The translations under genes and the position numbers were made by a program. 64,000 nucleotides of DNA, from positions 859,150 through 923,149 of the forward strand of contig UYJD01000002.1 of the NCBI GenBank assembly GCA_900618795.1. The letters are read 5' to 3'. The notes beneath the pieces were generated by a model. It did no database searches and was not told the origin of the DNA. It saw nothing but the letters and a program-made list of their open reading frames with translations. Numbering within the stretch: position 1 is the stretch's first letter; each line of letters starts with the position of its first letter. The stretch is from Cyanodermella asteris. Its lineage: Eukaryota > Ascomycota > Lecanoromycetes > Ostropales > Stictidaceae. Positions 31,903 to 43,550 of this stretch are shown piece by piece.

Positions 31903-34900
31903 ATGTCTTTCTCCTTTCAGTCCAATTCTGCTTCCTCGACATACCAGGACCCGCGTCTTTTCACTCTGGCGGAGGAAGAGGAGGAACACCGTCACGTACA
32001 ACTACCATCCTTTCCACGACCGCCGACTACCCGCTCCAGCAGCTCCTCCTACGACCGACATTACGACCACGACCACGAACCCCATCCCGCACCCACGCCT
32101 CCTTTGAAGAGAAAGCCCATTTCTGTCAAAGCTAATATCAACCGTCAATCTCACAGCCGTGCTGCGAGTCAAGGCCCTACGCCATACCTTGTTAGAAACC
32201 TCGAAGAGTGAGTGAACAAAGAATCAACGCGACCCTCGTGCGTGACTTGAGATGCCCAGAAAGAAGCAGCGTGTGACTATGCATAGACAATGCGCATACG
32301 CTGCCCTGCCGCCTGCTGAGACAAAGCGGGATGGGTCCGTAGCTTGCTTGCGCTTGCACTTGCATTGAACCTACGGTCCTTCTGCCGTCTGCAGTACCTG
32401 ATCACCTTGTCGCATGCATATACGTCTACCGATGCTGATATCATTTTTGCAGGGACCCTCGCTCTCTATACTCATCCGTCCCGAGCAGTCCCCACGGCAC
32501 TAGTTTTGCCGACCTTCCTGCCGACCAGGCCCGCGACATCCTCCAACAGAGTCTTGACCTCGACTACTATTCTCTCCCTCCCGGCGTCACATCTCCCAAA
32601 ACAGCCCATGCTCGCAACATCAGCGACTCCGCCACTCTTAAAAGCAGTAGCAGGAAGTCGTCGCTGAGCAAGATGACCAGCGTGGCACAGCTCCAGCGAA
32701 GCAACTCAGGCAGACCACGCGCAGATCAGTCGCCCGCTGGCACGACCCTTGCAGTGCAAACCGACAAGGCGCAGGCGTCTACAAAGATCAGTTCTTTCTT
32801 TGGCTGGGGTGCTAAGAACAATGCCAACACGCCTACCACGCCTATAGCAGAAGACTCTCCCACAACGATTTCCTCCGACTACAGTAGCATCGAAGCATCC
32901 CCGTATCCTCGCTCCCCTACCACTGCCGCTTCCACAGGTCGCTCAATGCCGCCACAAATAGACATCACCAAGGCAAACGGCGGCTCCTCAAATTTCCTTC
33001 GTTCGCCCCTCCCTTTACCGCCACAAACGCCCGCCATGACAGATCAAATCGACGAGCTCGAAGATGAGCTCAAAGACCTCAGCACAGAGCTCGCCGCGTC
33101 GATACGGCGGGAAATGGAGCTCGAGGACGAGGTAGAGCGATTGCAAAATGGCGATGATCGGGGGCGAAGAACGAGCGATTACTTCTCGGATTCGGCATCG
33201 AGTTCAGTCAAAGATGGTGGGCGGGAGGTCACACGTGAAGAAGACTTGCTGAGGCAAGTACGGAAAGGAGAGCAAGAAAGAGCACAATTAAAAATCGACC
33301 TCTCACAGAAACTGGAAAAGGAACGGACGAGACGAAAGCAACTTGAGGACCATTCTCAGCGGCTTGAAGCGCAGATCTCCGAACTTGAGAAGAACGGTCC
33401 ATCACAAGGCGGCGACCGAACACAAGAGCTCGAACGACGGCTTACCGAGGAGCGTGAAATGAAGCAGAACTATGAGGACTTGCTACATGCCCTCAAAGGC
33501 GATCTGTCTAGACACCAGAACGAACGAGATAACCTACGGGACGAAGTTGTCCCTCAGCTTCGCGCTCGAGTCGACGGATTGGAGGCAGAAGCTGCTCAGT
33601 ACCAGACACTTCAATATGAGCACGCTCGTATGCAACAGGAGTTGCAAGCCATCAAAGGTGGCGACACGAGCTCGATGACCCCCGGAAACATGGGCGTTTC
33701 CAGATCAGCATCGTCAATGCGACGCAGCGGTGGCATCTCTCGATCTAACTCCGTCAAGGGCAATCAGCCGTTGGAGTCTCGCGAAGTGTTATCCGAGCGT
33801 GTCAAGGAGATTGAAACACAGCGAGACGCCCTCCACAAAGCTCTGAAGACAATCCTGATTCGCCAGAGTTTGCAAGAGAAACGGCATGACAAGCAGGTCA
33901 AACAACTCAAGGCTGAGCTGGCATCTGCCCTCGAATCGTCAACTCCTCGTCGCAAGGCATATGCTCACGAGGTCAAAGAGCTTCGTCAGGAAGTAAATCA
34001 CCTGCGCAATCGCGCCGAAGATGCCCTCGAGAGCAAGTGGCAGTGCGAGAAGAATCTTGCCGGTCTGAAAATGAACCTCGACCGTGCGGAGCAGGAAACA
34101 AGCAGCCTTCGCGAGCTTCTGAAGCAGAACAACATTTCTGACATTCCGGAAGCTGATAGCGTCACCTCCGAGACACTCGAGAGAGTCTACGCGGAACTTC
34201 GTGAAAGTCAAGCTGTGACCATTCAGCAACTGCGGGGCATGCCCGGCCTCGACAAGGAAACTGATGCGGCTTTGAACATTCTTCTGACGTCTTTCAACGA
34301 AACCAAGGCTCAGCGCGACATGGCTGTGTCTGAGGCGCAACATTACCAGGAAAAGGCCGCCAGTCTTTCGACCGTTCGCAGTTTCCAAGAGACCGAGAAC
34401 TCATCACTGGCGACTCAGCTCGAAGCCGGTGCTGCACGTATTCACCACCTGAATGCCCAGGTTGCACGCCAGCTTCACAACAATCAAGGTCTCCGGGACC
34501 GTCTCGGTGCCGCAGTCAAGAAGGGCGAAGAGGAGCAGAAGCACAACGCCGACCGAATCACGCAACTCCAAAGCAAGCTTCGATCTCTTGAGGACCGACT
34601 AGTCGCTGCTCAGTCCGAGAGCGAGGAGAAGGTCAGCGAGAATGAGGATGTTGTGCGCTCCATGACCAAGTCTGACAACCCACAAATCCTCCGCTTCAGC
34701 AGACAAGTCCAGGCTGGTGGCCGATCAGGACCACGTTCTCCTCTCATGCCCGTCACTCCCGGTCTGAAGGGCCCAATCAGCCCCAGACTTGGCAACGGTG
34801 AGAGCCTGCCATCGGCGATGAAGACCGAGTTCCTCGAACGCAAGGTTCGGGAATTGGAATCAGCACTTTCAGAGGCCGACAAGGAGATGCAGGAAGTTGT

Positions 34901-35048
34901 GCAGAAGATGAATGTCGCACAGATTGAGGTGCTCGAGTTGCAAAGCCAGCGTGACGAATCACTGAAGAGCACCAAACGTCTACAGGAGCAAGTTGTTCAA
35001 GAAAACAAGAACATGGGCGGTCTTTTCAGCAGATTGGCAGGCAGGTAG
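31903..35048 (+). CDS. Large fungal coiled-coil protein, function unknown
   Basis: Exons 31903-32207 and 32453-35048 with a 245-nt intron (GTGAGT donor, TTTTTGCAG acceptor), unusually long for this window; 966 residues. The first 330 residues are Ser/Pro/Thr-rich and likely disordered, apart from a short conserved-looking block, FADLPADQARDILQQSLDLD followed by YYSLPPG. From about residue 330 to the end most of the chain is heptad-rich coiled coil (for example LEDELKDLSTELAASIRREM, LREEL-like repeats), broken by a Ser/Gly linker with RSASSMRRSGGISRSNS. Similar fungal proteins are often named intracellular transport (Uso1-like) on coiled-coil similarity alone; that name is not supported by motifs here. 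A scaffold or septum/MTOC role is possible but unproved. Confidence 0.8.
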
Positions 35049-36693
35049 GAAATGCTCGAGAGAATACACAAAGAGGACAACTGCCACGAGCAAGGCTGCC
35101 AGCATGCACCTGCCAGTCCGTCACTGCTGGACGTGCATCCACCATTAGCGAGCCGGCACACGGGAGCATCAGACTCCCCTCGCCACCACAATCAAATGGA
35201 ATTGCTGAGACCAGCTCGGCAGCATTATTATAATTACCCACAATGAAGTACCAACGCACCGGAACGTTTACAGCTCTACGATGATACAACGCATTTGGCA
35301 TCCCTGTTTTATCGATCATTTCTCCGGCATTCGAGTCAGTCGAGGCGCTCGAAACCCCTTCTGTTTGTCGCCTGGGCGACCATCATTACCATTCTCTGTA
35401 TAACAAATTACAACAAGCGACTTTTTGTTTTAATCATGAGCGCTTTCTAGCACTGGCGCGGCGTTTGGAGGCCATAAGGGCGAAACTGACCCGGCCATGG
35501 TGTTGCATCAAATTTCCCCGCCTGGCGAAATTGTGAAGACCGAATCAGGTTTAATGTCTTTCACAGAAGGGGTCGAACAAAGTTAGTGACTGAGGAGAAA
35601 TCGGCAAGGTGGAGGATGAAGTAAAGGTGGCGGGCGGTTTTGGATACGCATAAGGCGTCACCTGGAGTAGAAGACAGTGGAATGAAATCCATTCACAGAC
35701 ACGTTCGAACCGGTTCAGTGCAGTGCAGTTTGTTTCTTCGACTGTATGCGTAGTATTCATGACAAGACCTTCCGCAACTCATGCCAGGTATGTCATACAC
35801 TCCACCCCTGAATATTCGCCTCTGTTATGACTGACTTGATTTCCTACACTTCGAGCGATCCATTGTCCGATCGAAGCTTCTCTTTGCTCGCATGACATGA
35901 CGCTGTACTGGGGACAGGTCTTGCTTTAACGACACGTTCGGGCTAGTGCAACGGGTAGATGCAGCGCAGAGATCCACACGTCCTATCCGCAACGTGGACA
36001 CTTCCAGAAAGCTGTTGCTGATAATTAAAGACTGAATCAAATGCCCTCACGTTCCTGTGAAAGCTTACTTCGACAACTCCAGTGTACGCACGTCGACAAA
36101 TACTACGGTGAACATAGAGGGTGGGCGGCACAGGTCGCACCTTCCTTGCTTCGCACCCAAGAATCGCGCCTTCCTAGAAAGAACGAAAGAAACAGCGAAG
36201 TCTTGCGAAATTACACTGGAGCCTGAAGGCACACACTGCAACCTGTTTGATCTGGTATCCTGCTGAGCAGTTTGAGGGCCTATCTGAGTTCATCTCGCTA
36301 TCGCATCATTCTCCCATCTTTGCCTCTGGCCTCCATGGACGGATCGGACCAGTCATCTTTTGATCGCAGTTTCAAGAGTAACCTGGCCACTGCGTGGCAG
36401 AACGGAACGTGTCAATCGGCGCTAGGCCATTCTCCCGCAGTGAATTCTCTGTGAGTGTGCTTCCGTCTTGTAGTCAAGCTCAGCCTGAGTCACCTCGAGC
36501 GTCACCAACCATTGTTGGAGCCAGTCTGCGACTACACAATCAATAAGGTAACGTGTCAGGCCAATCCTGTATGCTTTCGATCCATATGTCCTGACTCCAC
36601 CTTCTCGAACGCGAGCAGATCACACACAAACACGCAGGTGGACCCAAGCTAATTTGCAGCGATCCCCCTTTTAGTACCACGTCGACGAACAAT
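35049..36693. other. Gene-free stretch
   Basis: About 1.6 kb between plus-strand genes. No credible gene, RNA or repeat was recognised. Confidence 0.5.
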
Positions 36694-37689
36694 ATGCCTA
36701 AAGAAGGAAAGCCCAGGACTGGCGCGCGCTTGTTAAAGAGACCTAAAGCAAAGCCACCGACTGGCTTCTTCGATCTACCTCTCGAAGTTCGTGACATGAT
36801 ATACTCTCGTTTGCTTGTTGAAAAGGCTCCGATGAAGCTTGACCTCAGCTCCCGAGCCAGCAATGTCATGCACTTTTGCCATCATAAGCACAGGAACGGC
36901 ATTGGTCTCCAACCACAGATCCTACGCGTGAACCGTCAGATTCATGAGGAAGCATCACGAGTTCTCTACGGACACAACATCTTTGTCTTCAGCGACGTCC
37001 ATGCCTGTTGTCCGCATCCACACGATGACATGATGAGCCTAGACCCGGATGATGAGGGCGAATTCCGCCACAATCAAGAATGTCACGACTTCAAGCTCTT
37101 CCTCATCGACATTGGACAACAAAACATCCTGCTGCTTCGAAAACTTCGGTTCCTCTTCACCAATCCAGACTCCTGCGGTCGCGGCCCATCTGTAAGGCTG
37201 ATGGCAAAATTGGAAAGATATCCGGGAAAGTCGTTCGCTGATGGCTTCAACATTCTCTCCCAAGGTCACAGCTTGCAGTCCCTGCACATCAAACTGGATG
37301 GGTGTGTAATGTCGGAGGCAATGGAGCGGGGCGAGGAATTGCTGGAAGCTATCTGCCAAGTCAAAAAGGTTCCCGACCTGCAGATCGACTCCACCTGCAA
37401 ATGCGATGAGAAGCATGGGAGGAATCATCTCAGCAATGTTCGTCATGGGCTGGTCGAAGGCGGCAGTAGCAAAGCATACCAGTTCAAGCAGGGCCGAGCC
37501 AAGTGGAACATTTGGGGAAACGCCCAGCAAGTCAAGAAACAGCAAGCCACCCATGAAGACCTTGCAGACAAGATTCAGAAATTGGGCAGTGAAATGCGTG
37601 TGCTCGAGACGCGCATCGCTGAGGATACAGAACGCCGCGAGTTTATTGCGAAGATGCTTGAGCGCGCCAAAGCAGCTGTGTCATTGTGA
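36694..37689 (+). CDS. F-box-like / 2EXR-type fungal protein
   Basis: Single exon, 331 residues. After a basic start, the block FFDLPLEVRDMIYSRLL (about 25-41) is the F-box-like opening found in large fungal families (2EXR/DUF3669-type names), followed by LQPQILRVNRQIHEEASRVL and YGHNIFVF, the signature second half. The remainder has weak leucine-rich character and ends in a predicted coiled coil (DKIQKLGSEMRVLETRIAED). Such genes are numerous in dothideomycetes and sordariomycetes; substrate adaptors for SCF ubiquitin ligases are one possibility, but nothing here fixes the role. Confidence 0.78.
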   Translation: MPKEGKPRTGARLLKRPKAKPPTGFFDLPLEVRDMIYSRLLVEKAPMKLDLSSRASNVMHFCHHKHRNGIGLQPQILRVNRQIHEEASRVLYGHNIFVFSDVHACCPHPHDDMMSLDPDDEGEFRHNQECHDFKLFLIDIGQQNILLLRKLRFLFTNPDSCGRGPSVRLMAKLERYPGKSFADGFNILSQGHSLQSLHIKLDGCVMSEAMERGEELLEAICQVKKVPDLQIDSTCKCDEKHGRNHLSNVRHGLVEGGSSKAYQFKQGRAKWNIWGNAQQVKKQQATHEDLADKIQKLGSEMRVLETRIAEDTERREFIAKMLERAKAAVSL

Positions 37690-38046
37690 AGGCATGCGCT
37701 GGATCTGAATCGCGGTTCAACCATTATGTGGCCATGCAGACCCTCGTAAGCCACAGCAGCATCGATGGCGTAGGCTAAGGGGATTGGGGGACGGGTGGAT
37801 CCATGCTGTGAGAAATCTGAGGCGTCACGTCTCATGATCTAGCAGGCTAGTTCAGATGATGATGATGATGGAACAAGATGCCACTGTTTGTGCTATTCAG
37901 CTTCTAACTACAGTCACAAAAACATGGCTGAGACTGTCAGGACCTGAATCTAGTTCATTAGCAATCTACAGCCCACATCAGATTATGAAACCATGTGTGC
38001 CTCAGAATTAGTGATTTGCCCGTCATCGACTCCCATGCTCAGGTTC
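37690..38046. other. Convergent spacer with (GAT)5 microsatellite
   Basis: Short region between convergent genes. It holds a (GAT)5 run at 37855-37869 and nothing else recognised. Confidence 0.5.
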
Positions 38047-39734
38047 TCAAATCTCCTCACACCACTCTTTCAATATCCTTAATCGCAAATCGATGCCGTC
38101 CTTCGGCTTCATGGTAACAGCACCGACACTCTGAACCTCCTCGCCCGGCTTGGCCAGTTCCATTCCAAACCTTCCCACCAGAACAGCAACCGCGCATCTC
38201 ATCTCAGCCCTGGCAAAGCCTTGGCCAATACAGCTCCGTGGTCCGTGTAGAAACGTCAACATGCCATAATTGCTCTTTGCCCCGCCCGAGTTATTCGGCC
38301 TGCGGACCCCATCCTCTCCAACCTCGATCCACCGTTCCGGCCTGAAATCCTCCGCATCCGCGCCCCACAGCCCCGGGTCTCGGTTCGTAGCCCACGGACA
38401 AAGCATGAGCCAGGTCCCCCTGGGCACGAGGACACCGGCGAGCGCAGTTTCAGAAGCAGCTTCCCGCACCGTGACGGGCACGGTGGGATACAAGCGCAGA
38501 ACCTCGTTGCAGACTCCGTTCAGCAGGGGCAGGGCCTCGAGCGCCGCGGCCGCGATCGGCGCAGAGGGTCCAGCGCCTCGCGCACCTCCGCCCGCAGTTC
38601 GGCCTGGACCCGGGGGTGTGCGCAGAGCAGGTAGCACGTCCAGGAGAGGGCGTTGGCCGTGGTCTCGTGGCCCGCGGCGAGGAAGGTGAGCATCTGGTCC
38701 ACGCACGCCGTGTCGCTGATCTCCTTGCCCCGGAGCATCTCGCTCAGGATGTCCGACGAGCCGGAGGTGCCGGTGCCGGCGAGTTCTCGCTTCTTTTCGC
38801 GTACGATGTCGAGGCAGACGCCGCGGATGGTTCGCATGTTCTTCTTCATGCTCGTGTTCGTTTTGCTGGGCCAGCACTCCGCGAACCATGGTGGGGTGGA
38901 GAGGGAGAGGATGAAGTACAGCATCCGCCGGACGGATGGCTGGAAGATCTCGAGGTAGTTTGTCGCGACGGGGTCGTCGTCGTTTTGGAGGGTTCGGAAA
39001 TCGCGGCCCATGGCAGCGGGGCCGATGATGTCGAGCGTCAGTCGGCTCGTCCATTCGGAGATGTTCAACTCGCCCGTCACGGCTCCCGGGACGGATTTCT
39101 CTCCAGTGGTCGTCGGATACGCGGGCGAGTTCCTGACTTGCCGTTCCAGCACCTCCGCGAGCATCGTCGCCTTGTCCCACATGAGCGGATACAGTCCTCG
39201 AATGTTTCGTACGTTGAATGCGGGCGTCAGTGCCTTCCTCTGCATCCGATGCTGATCGCCTTCGGAGGCAATCAACGCCCATCCCAAGATTCGTGCCAGA
39301 AAATTGCGCACAATGAACGGCTTCTCAAACTCGTAAGATCGGTGCACGAGGACGTCGGCGAGGATTGCCGGCGAGGTTATGAACAGGTACTGCTTGCCGT
39401 CGAAGGAACGGGTGAGTATGAGTCCATCGTTGGGGATCGTCTTGAGCCAGCGCAAGAGACGCAGACCGCGTGGGCGTTCGAAGAGGACGCCGTCGGCGGC
39501 GAGACCGCTGGGCCCGGGGAGATGGCGGAGCGGACTGAAATGGACGGGATAGAGGTAAGCTCGCCAGAAGACTTTGAGGAGATATTGGGCGAGGAAGAAA
39601 CGCCAGAAGAGAAAGCTGAAGGTGTAGTTTGGTAACAGATCAGGGAAGCCGCGGACGATGGTGATCGATTCGATGGCAGAGGCAAACAGCAGGCTAGGTA
39701 ATCCGATCAGCTTGTTGAAGCTGTCGTTGGACAT
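38047..39734 (-). CDS. Cytochrome P450 monooxygenase, frame break or unusual intron
   Basis: ATG at 39734 (membrane-anchored N terminus, FWRFFLAQYLLKVFWRAYLY). P450 motifs in order: LPGPSG hinge, WxxxR-like GDQHRMQRKALTPAF, I-helix FLAAGHETTANALSW, K-helix ExxR in CNEVLRLYP, PERW, and heme loop FLHGPRSCIGQG. The I-helix part and the K-helix part are in different frames. Either a 50-nt GC-rich intron (38585-38536, GTGCGC donor, TCGAG acceptor) joins AELRAE to ALPLLNG, giving 545 residues, or there is a one-base indel near 38570. The second reading keeps EVREAL...APIAAAALEALPLLNG, the spacing normal for the family, so a frame break is at least as likely. It resembles fungal CYP4-like clans; substrate unknown. 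Confidence 0.75.
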
Positions 39735-40955
39735 GATGAGGAGCTACATGTGGTGCCACTGGCTGGTGAAGGAGAAGAGCTCGTCTCAAAGAAGGCTATA
39801 ACAATTGTCGGCAGGAGGGCACCGTTCAGTGCTCTACAAGCATCGTTGCATAGGACGCAGTAGACACATGGGCAACAGGATTATTGAAACCTGTTCTCGC
39901 ACTCTAACTCGGACTAAGGACTGAGCGAAGTCCTGACAATCCGCCGTGTCACGTAAGTTACTGTAGCTGCGGACTTGCGGGGGAACGTAAAGCTGAAGCG
40001 GGGAACCGATTGGCTGAAACAGGACTGTACTTGCTCGCCTCAGGTGTTTCGCATTCCGGGAGCAGCTATTTCGGCAATTGGAATTTACTCGAAGAACCTG
40101 CAAGCTCGAAATGCTGGCAGACCGTCTCATCTTTGAAGAACTTGATGAGTTCGCGAGTTCGGACTTGGTATAATTTAATGTTGATAGTGATCGGTGAGCT
40201 GGAATGCAACTAGGTCAACAAACCCCCTTGGATGTGACCAAGTATATATCCATGCCAAAAACCCAGCTTTCTACGATAAATCGTAAATGTCAATAGTTGC
40301 GTTCCACATATCTTGAAACTTTCGCAATGTAGGAACCGTTGCGTACAGCAGCTGTGCTTCAAAGAGTCGATGGAGAAAAGGGACTGGTTGTTGAGTATTG
40401 GTCGCGCGACGAAAAGTCCGTCAGAAGTGCAGAACGACTTCTACTTCCACCATGGCCACTGAACTGCTGGATAAACAGTATTAGGCCATCGGGCCAGAGG
40501 CTCCACAGCTGTAACACCCGCCGGGGAAGTTAAAAGGAGTCTCATGATAGGTAAGCTTCTGCTGTCTGTTCTGCTGGCTGCTGGTTGGCTGCCGTGCTGC
40601 TGGCGCAACGCCAACCAAAACATTCACTTGCACCGCTTCCCGAGACCGCCAAAGCGAAACATCCATGCAATTACGTCGATCCACTTTCGAATTCGTCTCT
40701 GCTCCTCTTGCCATCTTTGATACGTTCCTCTTGTGGTAATCAGCCTTCGATCATCCGCTAAGACCCCGTCTCTTGTGCAGAAAGCTCTCTGGATCTGTCT
40801 ATCAGCGTGTTTACTTTGGACGGACGAGTTGTCCAACCACTTTCACCATCTAGGTGCCCCTCGATTCCAGCAATCTTCTGCTACCAAGGGCTGCTGTATG
40901 CGTTCTTGATAAGTCTCGTGCCCTCCGGCGCGTTTTGGCGCAATTTCCATCAGTC
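39735..40955. other. Divergent spacer P450 / DUF3405 gene
   Basis: About 1.2 kb. An AT-rich GTATATATCC at about 40241-40250 and an ATTGG (CCAAT on the minus strand) at 40009-40013 are the only motifs noted. No gene. Confidence 0.45.
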
Positions 40956-43550
40956 ATGCCTTCACGCAGCGTCTCCAGATCCAGCGCTTCATCGGACTCA
41001 TACGCCATGTCGAGTATGGACGAGCGGCGAATACAGGACGATAAGAACGACTATGACGACTCAACCAGCTATACATCCGACGACCATGACTACGAGTACG
41101 AGTCCCACGAGCCGATCCTACGAGCCGAAATGGGAGCAGCCGAAATGGGAGCAGCAGACTCACGGGCAAACCGCAAGAGCTGGAGCAAACCACAAAAGTC
41201 ACGCATACCCAACCGAATCATGCGATGGGTATGCTGGGGGCTGCTTGGCAGTATAGTCATCTTTATACTCGTTCTAGTACGAGAAAGCCGAAACAGTGCG
41301 AAGAGAATAGAGGAGTGGGGAAAAGATAGGCCGCCTCCCACACCGGTATACGAAAGCTTTCCGTTATTGACCAGATACTATGGGGGTTTGAGAAGCCTTG
41401 TGAGCGGCGTCGATCAGATGACACGCGAATACCCCAAAGTCGATGGAGAGGAGGTTCCACCAGTAAACCGGGAATCCATGCACGAGATCCCAAAAAGCAC
41501 CCCCTACAGCCAGTATCCAGCTGTCGACTCGCAATCGTTTATCGAGAAATACGGTGGAGCAGTTGAGTGTTTCATGAATGCGGAGGAAACCATACCGGTG
41601 CCAAAGCTTCATGTACATAAGGGCCTACCTATGGGCTTCCCGAACGCGATCTACGGAAGTCACGATCTGTTGAATTTGAACGACTCAATGTGCTTTGACC
41701 GATACGGCCGATACGGACCTTACGGATATGGCTACACTGCCAATCGCGGTGGACTGAGTGCTGGTACTGAGGGTGAGCGGGATGGTGCTGACGAGGTTTG
41801 GAGGACACAGGAGCAAATTGATTACAGCAACATAAGATGGGGTGACTTACAGCGGAAGTGCGCGAACAAGAACGCCAACAGGTTCGCGACACCGTCCGGA
41901 GAGGAGAAAACTGGAGGCGAATCCATGAGGACATCCTTTTTCCCGCGAAGAAACGAAGCAACATCAGACTTGCAGACCAGCAGTGGTCCAGCTTCCAAAA
42001 GTGTTCAGTCCGAGGATGCTGATAGTAATCACAACGCCGGAAGCGATTCCAGTACTACCTTGAGCCATTCTTCATCTGTTCAGCCTTCGTCTTCCAGCTC
42101 ATCACCCCCCAGCACGCAAGTTCCCGCCGTCGCCAAGAAGTTACCACGACAGGCTGTCCTCATTCGCACGTGGAGGGGGCTCAACTACACGACCGAGCGC
42201 ATGATGTATTTGAGGTCGCTCATCGCAGAACTCTCGTTGGCTAGTGGCGCAGAGTACGACGTCCACTTCCTCGTTGAGTTGAAGGATGAAACAGTTCCCA
42301 TCTGGGCAGATGATGACACTTACAACCAGGTGTTAAATTCGTCCCTGCCCGAAGAATTTTCGGGAATGGGAACTCTTTGGAGTGAGAGACAAATGGATCA
42401 CATATACGGCACAATCACAAACGACCACAAACTCACTGGTGAGGGCTATCCTGTTCTTGGTGTATACCGGGCTGCACACTTGCCGCTCCAATGGTTTTCT
42501 CGCCAACACCCAGAGTACGAGTTCCTGTGGAACTGGGAAATAGATACTCGATACACCGGCAACTGGTACGATCTGTTCAGAGGCGCGGCCACCTTCGCCG
42601 CCGAACAGCCTCGGAAAGGTCTATGGGAACGCAATCACCGTTTCTACATTCCATCGGTCCACGGCACATGGGAAGACTTCAAGCACCTGGTCCGCGTACA
42701 GTCCGAGATGCCTGCCCAGGAGCCACCTTCCAGATGGGCGAACATGGGCCCTAACGGCGAGCCGATTCCACAGGAACAATACAATTCGAGCCCAGTCTGG
42801 GGTCCACGCTGGCCCGAGGGAGATCTCAATGCGCGACCCTTTGACGACGATCCTACTCCGCCGCATAGCTACGACAAAGACAAATACGAGTGGGGCGTCG
42901 GCGAAGAGGCTGATCTGATCACCTTTCATCCCCTTTTCGATCCCGCGAGAACGACCTGGGCCTTACAAGACGACTACACTGGATACGACGAAGGAGAAGA
43001 CGGAACGAAGGGTGTCAAGCCGCCGCGTCGAACGGCAGTTGTGGCCGCATCGCGACTGAGCAAACGCCTGTTGAATCGAATGCACCGCGAGACGGCGCTG
43101 CGAAAGCACAGCATGTTCACAGAGATGTTCGCCCCCACAATGACCCTCCACCACGGCCTAAAAGCCGTATATGCACCGCATCCGGTGTACATCGATCGAG
43201 AATGGCCCGTCAAATACCTCGCATCTGTCTTCAATGCCGGCCCCAACGGGGTCTCCGGAAGAGCGAAGCAGACAGTGTTCGGCGAGTGTTGCCAGAACAA
43301 CATGCTGGGCGTGACATGGCACTATATCAGCGAATTCAGCCCGAGGCTGTGGAAGAGATGGCTTGGGTTGCAGCTGGACGGGGCCGGTGGTGAACAGAGC
43401 GAAATCGAAGGCGAAGGCCGGATGTGTCTACCCCCGATGCTGTTTCACCCGATCAAGGATGTCGAGTTGTTGATTGAGAAGGTGCCGGATGGAGTTTTGG
43501 TTGATGAACACGCGATGGAGGTCGGGGGTAGTATTCCGCAAGAGAAGTGA
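40956..43550 (+). CDS. DUF3405 protein, predicted type II membrane protein
   Basis: Single exon; ATG at 40956 (MPSRSVSRSSASSDSY) gives 864 residues. The cytosolic head is Ser-rich then strongly Asp/Tyr-rich and holds a tandem AEMGA duplication from a 2x15-bp repeat at 41124-41153. One membrane segment follows (VCWGLLGSIVIFILVLV, about 91-107). A Ser-rich linker near 340-400 precedes the DUF3405 core, which begins QAVLIRTWRGLNYT and includes YDVHFLVELKD, HLPLQWFSRQHPEYEFLWNW and EIDTRYTGNWYDLF. The core's shape (Rossmann-like strands, WEIDTR acidic motif) suggests a glycosyltransferase-like Golgi enzyme; that is inference. Family is restricted to fungi as far as I know. Confidence 0.85.
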   Translation: MPSRSVSRSSASSDSYAMSSMDERRIQDDKNDYDDSTSYTSDDHDYEYESHEPILRAEMGAAEMGAADSRANRKSWSKPQKSRIPNRIMRWVCWGLLGSIVIFILVLVRESRNSAKRIEEWGKDRPPPTPVYESFPLLTRYYGGLRSLVSGVDQMTREYPKVDGEEVPPVNRESMHEIPKSTPYSQYPAVDSQSFIEKYGGAVECFMNAEETIPVPKLHVHKGLPMGFPNAIYGSHDLLNLNDSMCFDRYGRYGPYGYGYTANRGGLSAGTEGERDGADEVWRTQEQIDYSNIRWGDLQRKCANKNANRFATPSGEEKTGGESMRTSFFPRRNEATSDLQTSSGPASKSVQSEDADSNHNAGSDSSTTLSHSSSVQPSSSSSSPPSTQVPAVAKKLPRQAVLIRTWRGLNYTTERMMYLRSLIAELSLASGAEYDVHFLVELKDETVPIWADDDTYNQVLNSSLPEEFSGMGTLWSERQMDHIYGTITNDHKLTGEGYPVLGVYRAAHLPLQWFSRQHPEYEFLWNWEIDTRYTGNWYDLFRGAATFAAEQPRKGLWERNHRFYIPSVHGTWEDFKHLVRVQSEMPAQEPPSRWANMGPNGEPIPQEQYNSSPVWGPRWPEGDLNARPFDDDPTPPHSYDKDKYEWGVGEEADLITFHPLFDPARTTWALQDDYTGYDEGEDGTKGVKPPRRTAVVAASRLSKRLLNRMHRETALRKHSMFTEMFAPTMTLHHGLKAVYAPHPVYIDREWPVKYLASVFNAGPNGVSGRAKQTVFGECCQNNMLGVTWHYISEFSPRLWKRWLGLQLDGAGGEQSEIEGEGRMCLPPMLFHPIKDVELLIEKVPDGVLVDEHAMEVGGSIPQEK
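41124..41153 (+). repeat. 2 x 15-bp tandem repeat in coding sequence
   Basis: GCCGAAATGGGAGCA is repeated exactly twice in frame and encodes AEMGA twice. Two identical copies indicate a recent slippage or duplication event. Confidence 0.9.

Noticed and set aside
38616-39635. 339-residue plus-strand frame across the P450 gene
   Set aside because: Antisense shadow of a GC-rich coding region; the P450 motifs on the minus strand explain the sequence.
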